NCBI GenBank assembly: GCA_009746045.1
Contig: RPFO01000123.1
Coordinates: forward strand, 1,571,883-1,635,882
DNA length: 64,000 bases
Direction of reading: 5' to 3'
Source of the DNA: Mesostigma viride
Taxonomy: Eukaryota; Streptophyta; Mesostigmatophyceae; Mesostigmatales; Mesostigmataceae
The position numbers and the translations under genes were made by a program. Under the pieces are notes generated by a model. The model did no database searches, had not been told where the DNA came from, and worked only from the letters and a program-made list of their open reading frames with translations. Position 1 is the stretch's first letter; each line of letters opens with the position of its first letter. Positions 9,684-18,250 of the stretch are shown here, piece after piece.

Positions 9684-10681
9684 CTAAGAGAGAGGTAGGG
9701 GTAAGGGCTGTCTACCAGTATCTAAGAAGAAGGGCGTATATCCATGCGCAGCTTGGGGACAATTGTTGAGGGAGAACTCTACCAAACATAAATAATCCTC
9801 CCAATCACTACCCGAGCCATTAACATAGTGCCTAAGCGCTTCTTCTACTACCCTATTAAGACGCTCTACTAAATGAGAGGAGGAGGAGTGGTAGGCAGTA
9901 CCGTAGGTAACCTTGGTACCGATGGCAGCGAAAAACTGCTGCCAAAAATCTGAGGTAAATAATTTATCCTTATCACTAATAAACTGCCTACTCAAACCAT
10001 GATATCTATATACATTATTGAGGTATAGGCGTGCGCAATCACGTGCTGTGAGTTCTAAAGGACACGGCACAAGATGGCACATACGAGTAAAACGATCTAT
10101 GAACACAAGGATTTGGGCATTGCCCCTATCATTCTTTCTAAAAGGTCCTACAAAATCCATCATGATAGAATCCCAAGGCATGATGGGGTCAGGCAAGGTC
10201 CTAGGTTCTGCTATCTGTCCTACATTATTGGGTTTCATTTCCTGGCAAGATTGACAAGTTCTAACATACTCATCTACATCCTTATAAAGGGAAGGCCAGT
10301 AATAAGAGCGGGCTACTAGGTCCCGTACCCGTTTACCACCCTGATGAGCAGCTAAGTCATGCAACTCAAAGAGCAAGGAGGAGCGACAGATAGGAGGGAC
10401 ATACAGGCGCCATTGAGGGGGAGAATCTGCTATCTGCACATATAAAAACCCACCTACAAATTTACAAGGGTGCTTGCCTAATTGTTGGGGATGTGCAGCA
10501 ATGGCAGCTAATGCTTCCGGCTCAGTGGCCGTAAATCTACTAATAAGGCGTTCAAGATCAGAGGTAGGCATCGCTACAGAAGTATCCAGAACAGGTTTAA
10601 AGAGATCTCCTACCGCCTTGCCAAAGAGAAGGGGAGGTCCTAGAGGGACTACGTTTTCATAAGACTTTCCTGACCTAGTCG
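9684..10681 (-). CDS. gypsy integrase core and zinc-binding domain
   Basis: Open to 10571 from the first start-like codon; homology continues upstream to about 10680. The HHCC zinc domain is visible (HDLAAHQGG ... CQSCQEM). Catalytic D,D,E positions are in MMDFVGPF, ISDKDKLFTSDFW and HLVERLNR; the second and third differ from the usual SDRGPQF and TERVN motifs but keep the acidic residues. It is separated from RNase H by a frame break in the G/A homopolymers near 10700-10720, and from the chromodomain part by a break near 9690. Confidence 0.93.
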
Positions 10682-11560
10682 CTATATGGCTAAGCGGTAT
10701 AGAAATTTTATTTTTCCCCTCCCCCCCACCGAGGCCACGGGAAGGGCCTCACACGGGAGAGAGAGTCCTACGTGAGAAAGGAGATCAGGCATGCGAACAG
10801 CTGTATGAAAGAGGTAGGCATAGGATTCATCATCAGGTAGTTCACCATAAGGGGTTACACCCATAGTAGTAGGAACTAGAGTAGTATTGAGAACATCAAG
10901 GTCCTCGAAGAAGGAATAGTCTGCACGACGAGAGAGTGCATCTGGTACTATGTTATCTACACCCTTGACATACTGAAGTTTAAAAGGGGAAAACTGTGCT
11001 AAAAATTCCATCCAGCGCGCTTGCCGAGGGGTAAGGTTGGGTTGGGAGAGAAGATGGGTAAGGGGACGATGATCCGTTTGGATAACTAACCTATAAGGAT
11101 CTAGCTCACAGGGTTCATTCAGGCAGACATCAAATTGAGCACCTTTAAGGAAGTGCTGCCACGCGTGGCAACAATACACCACAGCTAAGAGTTCCTGCTG
11201 GTGTACGGGATAGTTACGCTCCGCAGGGAGCATTGTCCTAGAGATATACTCAATTGGCTGTAAGCCCTGACCCTGATCCTGGAGAAGGACACCACCTATA
11301 GCTACTTTACTAGCATCTGTAGCCACAACAAAGGGTTTAGTAGTATCCGGTAGGATGAGTACAGGAGGGGAAAGGAGTAGGGATTTTAGGCACTGAAAAG
11401 CCGACTGACATTCACTACTCCAAACAAAGGGGATATCCTTCTTTAATAAATGATTAATAGGGGCTGCTATAGTTGCGAAACGCGGGATAAAACGCCTATA
11501 GTAAGAAGCAATTCCTAGGAAACTACGTACACCTTTAACGTCGGTAGGAGTAGGCCATTC
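10682..11560 (-). CDS. gypsy RNase H domain
   Basis: Catalytic acidic residues are visible in VATDAS, QQELLAV, QTDHRPL and PDALSRR. The tether segment upstream (SFLGIASYYRRFIPRFA, about 11470-11540) is in the same frame although the first start-like codon is at 11326. A short insertion lies between the second and third motifs. The frame ends at 10682 because of an indel in G/A homopolymers. The junction with RT near 11620 lacks one T in a T-run, creating a stop after VSHF. Confidence 0.9.
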   Translation of the reverse strand, partial: EWPTPTDVKGVRSFLGIASYYRRFIPRFATIAAPINHLLKKDIPFVWSSECQSAFQCLKSLLLSPPVLILPDTTKPFVVATDASKVAIGGVLLQDQGQGLQPIEYISRTMLPAERNYPVHQQELLAVVYCCHAWQHFLKGAQFDVCLNEPCELDPYRLVIQTDHRPLTHLLSQPNLTPRQARWMEFLAQFSPFKLQYVKGVDNIVPDALSRRADYSFFEDLDVLNTTLVPTTMGVTPYGELPDDESYAYLFHTAVRMPDLLSHVGLSLPCEALPVASVGGRGKIKFLYRLAI

Positions 11561-11619
11561 CTGAATTGACTTAGTTTTATCCGGGTCGGTAGCGACCCCG
11601 GCATCTGACAGAACGTGCC

Positions 11620-12310
11620 CTAAAAATGGGACACTCCTACCCGAACGACTTTAGCACGGCGCGCCCACAAAGAATTTTCAGCCATTATTTCTAATACTTT
11701 CTTTAAATCACGTAGGTGCGTTTCAAAATCAGGAGAGTAAATAAGAATATCATCTAAGTAAGCTTGAGCACAAGAACGGTCATGCTCAGATAAAGAAACA
11801 GAGGAGAAGGAAGGATCCTTTAGATCAGAGGACACCTGAGGAAGATGAGAATTTCCCATAACAGGTCTAAGCACTTCATTCATTAACATTTGAAAAGAGG
11901 CAGGCGAGTTACAGAGTCCCATAGCCGCTACTCTAAACTGGTAATGACCAAAAGGGGTAGCAAAGGCGGTTTTATGGCAATCCTCAGGAGCTATCCGCAA
12001 CTGCCAAAAACCATCCGCACAATCCAGTACTGTGAAACAAGTGGAACCTTTAACCTTATTAAATATATCATCAATACGAGGTAGAGGGTATTTAGACTTC
12101 ACAGTAATATCATTCAACTTCCTATAATCAGTAACTAGGCGAAACTTGCCATTTGGCTTAGGAACTAACAGGACACCAGCTGAGTAGGGGGAGTTACTAG
12201 GCTCTATCAATCCTGCTTCTAATAATGACACTAAAATCTGTTTTAGTTCCTTTAACTCGGTAGGGCCCATTCTATACATCGGAGAGTGCGTAGGAACTGC
12301 ACCGTCCTTG
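11620..12310 (-). CDS. gypsy reverse transcriptase
   Basis: All core motifs are present: LVTDYRKLND, PLPRIDDI, FTVLDCADGFWQL, AFATPFGHYQFRVAAMGL, NSPASFQ, and the catalytic AYLDDILIYS. Between EVLRPVMG and YLDD there is an insert of about 25-30 Ser/Leu/Asp-rich residues that is absent from ordinary gypsy enzymes. The frame connects upstream to protease through a one-base break around 12385-12400. Confidence 0.95.
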
Positions 12311-12314
12311 ATAA

Positions 12315-13130
12315 CTACACGGTGTAAAACAGAACGAGGAGGAGGATAAGAAGGAGTCTTTTCTTCAAAACTTTTGAGGAATCTATCACAGCCATGTATC
12401 TTACTATTTCATTTTCAGTAAATCCCACTCCTATTGTATCCACTGTGTTTATATCTATATCCACACTATTATTAGTGATAGGTATCTCCTGTACTTCTAA
12501 CTGAAGGAACATACATAATAAATATCCATATTCCTTTAGTTCAGAACGCAACTCATCATTGGACATTAATACTTCAGGTATAGGTCTTACAGGAGGATCA
12601 ACAGGTGTAGGAGGAGTAATATCTACCAAGGATAAATTTTCCAATCTATAATGACGTTCAGGTACCCAGTAAGAGCTATCTGGAAACCAAATGACCATGG
12701 TATCATAATTAATAGTAATCTTATTATCCTGGTGCCAATCTAATCCTAGTAATACATCAGCGGTAGTGATAGGGCCTATAGTGGCCGTCAGGTTGACAGT
12801 ACGTCCTTGTATAACCATGGGAAGGGACACCGTACCCGGGGAATGACTGGTGCGACCATCAGCATAATGAACAGTAACGGGTTTGGTGTGAGGGGTAGGG
12901 ACTAGTCCTAAACGCCTAACTAGGGCCTCGCTCACAAAGGAGCTAGCCGCACCGCTATCTACCAACACAGAGACATTCAAGAGTTCATCAGCATGCAAGA
13001 AGGGGTCTACAACAGTGTGAGGGACGGTTAAACCACCATTCAAGAACATAAGAGGACGCACACGTAGTGGTAGGGAAGATTCAGCTCCTACAGAGGTTAT
13101 AAAAACAGGCAGGCAAAAATTTTTATCTGG
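12315..13130 (-). CDS. gypsy aspartic protease
   Basis: Contains the catalytic motif VLVDSGAASSFVSE (DSGA) and the second conserved segment ADVLLGLDWH (usual ILGMDWL). It is retropepsin-like and acts as a homodimer to process Gag-Pol. Reading continues to a false C-terminus at 12315 because of the frame break near 12390; the correct RT-ward frame resumes just upstream of that point. Relation to the Gag frame is unclear because of stops around 13100-13290. Confidence 0.9.
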   Translation of the reverse strand, partial: PDKNFCLPVFITSVGAESSLPLRVRPLMFLNGGLTVPHTVVDPFLHADELLNVSVLVDSGAASSFVSEALVRRLGLVPTPHTKPVTVHYADGRTSHSPGTVSLPMVIQGRTVNLTATIGPITTADVLLGLDWHQDNKITINYDTMVIWFPDSSYWVPERHYRLENLSLVDITPPTPVDPPVRPIPEVLMSNDELRSELKEYGYLLCMFLQLEVQEIPITNNSVDIDINTVDTIGVGFTENEIVRYMAVIDSSKVLKKRLLLILLLVLFYTV

Positions 13131-13289
13131 GGTACTATCTAAGGACCTGTCCAGGTTACCCCCGGCTGACAGGCCTACTGTTCCCCCTCCCCCCCCAAAT
13201 CCATAGGAACTAACCCCGAAGAAGACCCTGGCGAAAAAGCCACTGCTGGAGGGTCACGAGGGAGCGAAGAGGGTGCGGGAGCCTGATTA

Positions 13290-14910
13290 TCATAGGGGAA
13301 CCCTGGGGCCTGTCTGCACAGCATTCAGCCTACTAGGGGTAGCTGAGGGAATGCGTCCTGAAGTAGGACGAATAGGAGCACGCTGAGGGGTACGAGGAGG
13401 GCGAGCGTCGGGATGAGGGGGAGCACCCGAAAGGAACTTGGGGCACTCACGTTTAAGATGACCTACTTCCTTACAATGATAGCATGTGATATGAGAGACA
13501 TCAAGGGCTGAAAGGTCAGTAACACAGATATCTAATTCTTCTACATAGGAGTTCTCCTCCTCAGGGGTAAGGATAATATTATTAATACGGGAACGGGTAG
13601 GAAGAGAAGGGGTGGTGAAGAAATCTGCTACACGCAAGAGATGCTGGCGCACATGCTTGAGGGGCAGATCAGTAAAACGGTAGGCAGAGAACTGGCGCTT
13701 GACTTCACGTAATAAGGGTCTACTGAGGCCTTGGAGGAAGCGAGCACGTACTTCTGCACCCGACAAATCCCTAATTCGTACCATCTGAGCATCAAACTCT
13801 TTCATATACTCCTTAAATGATTTAGTACCCTGCTGCAAGGTACCAAAGGCTAATCTATCCTGCCAATCTGAATCAGGAGGGACTAAATGGTTCTCTAAAC
13901 GCTTAAACAATTCTGCTACAGAGTTAGGGTAGGCATGAGAGGCCAAAGACTCACACTGAATGAGGTTAGCAAGCTCAGGAGTAATACAGGTTGTAAGATA
14001 GTGAGGAACTAATACAGCATCAGAAAGACGCCATCTATTATGATTCTGCCACGACTCCGTGTTCTGGGTAAGCAACATAATAAAGGTGAAAAACTGTTGA
14101 GGGGTAGACTTGACATCCAGCTTGGGAAGGTTAGCAAAGAGGGGAAGAGCAGGGGGCTTAGGGGGATTAGAAGAGTCAGTTTTTCCCATAGGGCCACTAT
14201 CTTCCACTGCTACATAAGCGGGATAGAAGGAAGGAAGAGGAAAAGTCTTGGGTAGGGGTCTAGAAGGGGCCACCGTTTCAGGCTGGTGCCCATAAGAGAA
14301 GGGGACAGTATATTGCTCACGAAGAGAGGAATAGGCAAAATGATCATAATTTCTATCATCTAGGGCATGGTGCTGAAATCACTATTAACTTCTAAATCAG
14401 CCACACGGGTAGGGACCTGGGCTGCCTCATAGGCCGTCTCAGGGTAGGACCAGGAAGCAGGTGGGTAAAAGGGAACTGCACTAGGGCGCCCAGAAGGACC
14501 GACAGGGGCAGAGGCACGACCCGTGTTAAGAGCAGGCATGGAAGGCACAGGGTGGGAAGGAGGCCTAAAAACATTGTTAGTTAGTGAGGACCTGCTGGAG
14601 GGTTGAGCCAAGGTTGCAGGAGGGGCAGGGGCCTGGTTCAGGGTAAGGGAAGGGTCATCACTAAATCTGACTTGCATACGTTGACGTTGTTCATAGGTAG
14701 GAGGGGTAAGTGAGGGACGACGGCGACCACCAGCAAAGGAGAAGGAGGTGAGGTACGAAGATTACCTTGAGGAGTGAGATGGTGCACCGTTTCAAGTGAG
14801 TCCCGTCGGTTACCACGATTGTTGTTATGGTTGTTAGTATTATTATTATTATTACTCATAGTAGGAGTATTGGTAGGTATAGGCGACATGTTACCACCCA
14901 CTGGATCCAT
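13290..14910 (-). CDS. gypsy Gag, frame-broken N-terminus
   Basis: The best start is ATG 14910 (MDPVGGNMSP), followed by an Asn-rich stretch. The frame changes near 14650-14700 and again near 14280-14370, giving three overlapping ORFs. The 3' ORF (14273-13290) holds the capsid-like retrotransposon Gag domain (FKRLENHLVPP ... DWQDRLAFGTLQQG ... FKEYMKEFDAQM ... RFLQGLSRPLLREV) and a zinc knuckle CYHCKEVGHLKREC (CX2CX4HX4C) before a basic, Pro-rich tail. Confidence 0.9.
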
Positions 14911-14931
14911 TTTTTTTAAGTAAATGATCAA

Positions 14932-15030
14932 ATCTAACTGAAAGCAACAAGGATAAAGGACAAGGCCTAATTAAGGCAAGGAAAGAAAAGAAAAAGCTTT
15001 TAATGGCTTAAAAGAAGGAAACAATTTAAA
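14932..15030. other. spacer between small 5' ORF and gag
   Basis: About 120 bases of A/G-rich sequence between the stop of the HBD-like ORF and the gag ATG. No promoter or slippery site can be assigned. Confidence 0.4.
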
Positions 15031-15423
15031 TCAATCCTTTTTAACAACAGTAATGGATAGGGAACCGAATTCTAAGGTGAGAGGAGTATCTAAGCTAGAT
15101 GAGGATGCAGCCCTCTTAGGGGGAGACGAAGGAGGGGTAGCAAAATCTAGAGCTTCTACAGGAGGGCGACCATGAGGAGTAGAACGTACGTGTAGGCCTA
15201 GATCTGATACGCTATGGTCTATAAGGAATTGTTGAGCTTCCTCGAAGGTAACAAATTTCTTATACCTAATTACATTATATGTACGATTTTGCACTATCTT
15301 CCTAGCATCTGACCAAGAGAGGAAAATGGCTGACCATTGAGGGGTAATAACTACGTAATACTTAGCTAAACTATTATCACTAGATGAATGGGAAGGCGCA
15401 GTAAAAACACGACGTTGACTCAT
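15031..15423 (-). CDS. gypsy 5' ORF: RNase H1 hybrid-binding / viroplasmin-like protein
   Basis: A complete 130-residue ORF starting at ATG 15423 (MSQRRVFTAPS). Residues 20-68 match the N-terminal hybrid-binding domain of eukaryotic RNase H1, also called the viroplasmin or caulimovirus VI domain: KYYVVITPQWSAIFLSW, then YKKFVTFEEAQQFL. In that family the YYVV strand, a W in the middle and the YKKF..FEEA helix bind RNA/DNA hybrid. The C-terminal half is Ser/Pro-rich and unstructured. It lies between the 5' LTR leader and gag as a separate ORF, which is unusual for Ty3/gypsy. The domain assignment is from motif memory, not from a search. Confidence 0.75.
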   Translation of the reverse strand: MSQRRVFTAPSHSSSDNSLAKYYVVITPQWSAIFLSWSDARKIVQNRTYNVIRYKKFVTFEEAQQFLIDHSVSDLGLHVRSTPHGRPPVEALDFATPPSSPPKRAASSSSLDTPLTLEFGSLSITVVKKD

Positions 15424-15936
15424 GATAACTCACCTGGTGTCTTGTGATGTCAAGCTAGACGAGGTAGGGGTAGGCGACTTAGCTGGACGATCTGGATCAC
15501 CGAAAGAAGAAGGAGGGCGGAATTTCCAGCTCTCGTCCTAAGTCAGCGGCCGGATATCCAGCGCTCGTCCTAACACAGCGCCCGTAACTCTGCGGGTGCG
15601 GCCGTCTAATAAAGCAGCAGCACAAGGAAAAAGGTGTAGGTACTGCGACGCTAATCGTCTCCGAACAGTAATACTCCCCTATCTAAGACAGGAAACAACC
15701 GTAAGCAGGAAAACAAGGCGAAGGACAGGCTAACTACGAAAGGATTTATCCGCTGCGAGCAGGTCTAGCTTCTAGGTAGAGCGTGTCCCGAAACGGGCAG
15801 CACTACTCTCCTAGCTTGAAGGCGACCCGCCCATTACCTATCAAGGAAGTGTCGACTTCTTGTTCCTGGACGCGGAAGGGGTCTTGAAAAGGTGTATGTG
15901 GCAAGGGATAGTCGTCTCGTTCACTACCTACTGAAG
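15424..15936. other. gypsy 5' leader
   Basis: Untranslated leader between the primer-binding site and the first ORF. It contains a near-repeat (CCAGC(T/G)CTCGTCCTAA at 15525-15540 and 15556-15571). No ORF of note. Confidence 0.5.
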
Positions 15937-15950
15937 TTCCTCCGGAACCA
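15937..15950 (-). promoter_or_regulatory. primer-binding site
   Basis: On the minus strand, one base after the 5' LTR end CGTAACA, the sequence TGGTTCCGGAGGAA begins with TGG, complementary to a tRNA CCA end. The cognate tRNA was not identified; it is not the common initiator-Met sequence. Confidence 0.65.
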
Positions 15951-15951
15951 T

Positions 15952-16524
15952 TGTTACGCCGCGGATATCTACCTCCACCTCTACCTCTAATGGGCCTGAT
16001 ACTACCTAAACTGGTCAGGCCTCCTCTACTTAACCCTCTGGCGAAAGACGAACGTGACGGAGCTGATCTCAATGCATTAACGTAAGTGTTACTATAATAC
16101 GCCATACAACCATTTACCAAAACCCGTTTACTCCAGGAATAGAGGAAGGAAACACAACTACACTGCCGTGACTCAAGCCTAAATGTGTTAATTCATTTAA
16201 CACACGCCGAGTGCACACACAAGGGGTAGAACGCACATAAATGGTCACCAACGGTCCAACACGCTCGGGCCGACATGGCCCTCGCCTACAGATGCACGCT
16301 GGTCCACTACATCTACTGATGCACGTTGGTCCACTACATTCTACCACAGGATCAGGACCACTAGTAAAGTACGCGGCGCGGCGCCCAACGGCACCCAATG
16401 TACCACAGTACTGTTACGAGGACAATAATGTCCCGGTAGGAGCCTAAACGTAAACCTAGGGACAACCGAGGCAAAAGACCTAATTTACGTCCGTAACTAC
16501 AACGAATTATTACGCGACGTAACA
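15952..16524 (-). repeat. 5' LTR (right copy)
   Basis: 573 bp with the same TGTTACG/CGTAACA ends as the left LTR and about 99.3% identical to it by eye. It is the upstream LTR for the minus-strand transcript. Confidence 0.95.
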
Positions 16525-16529
16525 CCGCA
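16525..16529. repeat. gypsy target-site duplication CCGCA, right
   Basis: Exact match to 5704-5708, directly after the LTR end. Confidence 0.9.
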
Positions 16530-16879
16530 CTTTGAAAACCATATGCATGGTTGTATGTCACTCCTCCTGCGGCAAGGCTGGGCGCTGCGGGATGCTCGGG
16601 TCGGATCATAGGCTCGGCTGATATCGAGGATGCGCAGCTGCGACTTTGCTAGTTCACCTTAAAGTTCAGACTATTCGGCTGAGTTGTTCATCCTGCCGTA
16701 GCCTGGCGCCACTTATGTTCTGTGACGCAGTGTTCCACGTTCTGTGTTCCGGAAATCCGGGTTCCCTCACTTCCCTGCCGGCCGAGCTCGGCCTAATAAT
16801 TACCACTAGTAGTTAATATGTGGAGGATTCAGCATGTCCTATTGATACAGCTACCTATACAAACTGTAATGAAACAATC
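16530..16879. other. interrupted LINE scrap and unassigned DNA
   Basis: The first 30 bases or so continue the decayed minus-strand LINE cut by the gypsy element (VFKVR codons). Beyond about 16560 nothing is recognised. Confidence 0.4.
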
Positions 16880-16889
16880 AATAGTTAGA
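16880..16889. repeat. SINE target-site duplication, left
   Basis: AATAGTTAGA, repeated exactly at 17111-17120. Confidence 0.8.
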
Positions 16890-17110
16890 TCACTCCCCGG
16901 AAAGGAGAGCTTTTGCGGATGACTGTAGGTGTCAGTTGGCGATGCCCTAGGATCCGGAGACGCCCGTCCTATAGTCAGCAAAATTGGTGCGAGAGGTCCC
17001 TGGGCAGTTCGATTCCGGCCTGGATACATTTGCAGATCGCGTTTTTCCGCGTTTTCCGCGGACCGGCACTGAACGCAAATGGTTTTCACCTTTGCGGCGT
17101 GCCAAATCAG
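16890..17110 (+). mobile_element. tRNA-related SINE, copy 1
   Basis: A 221-bp unit flanked by the exact direct repeat AATAGTTAGA. A second, inverted copy is at 44825-45040, so this is a dispersed family. It holds a pol III B-box-like motif AGTTCGATTCC at 17006-17016 inside a T-arm-like context. An A box is not convincing (TTGGCGATGCC near 16937 lies rather far upstream). The 3' part has the palindromic CGCGTTTTTCCGCGTTTTCCGCGG. Confidence 0.65.
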
Positions 17111-17120
17111 AATAGTTAGA
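17111..17120. repeat. SINE target-site duplication, right
   Basis: Exact repeat of 16880-16889. Confidence 0.8.
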
Positions 17121-17271
17121 AAGATAGAGTCGTCTCACTTAGCTATCAGCATAGCGGGTCCCCAATTCCGGAGTCCGGACGTCCGGACTTGGCCCAAAAC
17201 GGCCTCCTGCCCTCCTCCGCAGCCAAAAGTAGCCTGACGCACTCCTGACGCCTACAGTTTGGCTCAATGCC

Positions 17272-17388
17272 GCGTTAAGTTACGATGGCACCCAGGCTTA
17301 AGTTACGGTCGCCGCCCACACTTCGGCGTCGTAACTTGACGCGGGAACGCAACCATAAGAATCGTAACTTGACGCGGGAATGACTGTA
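17272..17388 (-). repeat. right terminal inverted repeat with sub-terminal AAGTTACG repeats
   Basis: The outer 27 bases (17362-17388) are the inverted partner of 4441-4467. Inside are three more copies of the motif: TTAAGTTACGATGG, TTAAGTTACGGTCGCCGCC and its complement GGCGTCGTAACTTGACGCGGG. Without the gypsy element the enclosed DNA would be about 2.1 kb. Confidence 0.6.
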
Positions 17389-18250
17389 CTCAGTAGGCCC
17401 AAGCCCCGTGCAGAAGGCCGTGCAGAAGTTCATCAACGAGACGGCACTCATCAGTCAGTCAGTCACGGCAGGACACCCGATGGCAAAATAATATCGGCAG
17501 CATTATGGATTTTCTCACGACATTTTGTAATTTTTAATTTGTCAGCCAGCACCGAGCTCAGCATTCCAGCAATACAGGCCAACTCCACGATAAATAATTA
17601 GTGCCGCAAACTAGCCAGGAAGCGCTGAAAGGATGACCCGTACATGCGTGTCCCCAAAGCTAAACCCTTTGGCTTTCAACCACCTGATACTCCGATCGAG
17701 ATGCCCACGGGGAAGACATTCCTGGCCTGATGCTGTACGTTAACCCTTTTACAGGCTTGCACGTAGGGGATAGCACGTGGTTGTTTACGAGAAACAACAT
17801 ATGACCAGGGTACAGCTTATTTCTTTGGGCACGAAGTGTGCGCATGCCTCAATTTCAACAGCAGCAGCCTTATTCGGAGCGTGTGCAACTTATTTCATTA
17901 CAAAAGCAGTCCTGGAGGCGAATGCATTTTTCAGTTAGTGCCATGTTCTGCCAATCCTCCCATCGGTTACATGCCATCTTACCCATTACGGAGCCAATTG
18001 GGTTCAGCGACCTCGGCAGTCGACTTGCCATAGGGGATACATGCCTGCGGCCCGCTTAGTCAGATACCGCTGGTGGCTGACCAGTAAGACGCAGTTTTCC
18101 TGAGGATCTTTTCGGGTCAAGACATTCGCTGTTTGCCGTGACCAGCCCTTGCGGGCAAAGCGATAGCGAGGGCTGAATTGTAACCGCTCCTGGGCATACG
18201 AGTTCCTCCGTCCGGTACGAAGGAAAAAACTTTCAAATTTGCTACCGCAT
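17389..18250. other. 5' flank of the ATXR3/SDG2-like gene
   Basis: No ORF or known repeat. It must contain the promoter and 5' UTR of the gene starting at 18251, but no TATA box or initiator can be assigned with confidence. Confidence 0.45.

Larger units (their letters stand above)
5709..16524 (-). mobile_element. Ty3/gypsy chromovirus, full length but frame-broken
   Basis: A 10.8-kb element transcribed on the minus strand. It has 573-bp LTRs differing at about 4 positions (0.7%), TSD CCGCA, a primer-binding site next to the 5' LTR and a polypurine tract next to the 3' LTR. Order on the minus strand: 5' LTR, small RNase H1-HBD-like ORF, gag with CCHC knuckle, protease, reverse transcriptase, RNase H, integrase with chromodomain, unrecognised ORF3, 3' LTR. 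Protease-RT-RNaseH-integrase order and the chromodomain place it in the chromovirus branch. At least six single-base frame breaks, mostly in homopolymers, mean it is not intact as read. The near-identical LTRs indicate a young insertion. Confidence 0.95.

Noticed and set aside
17006..17030. Stand-alone tRNA gene
   Set aside because: Only a T-arm/B-box is visible; no matching acceptor stem or anticodon arm. Better explained as a SINE.
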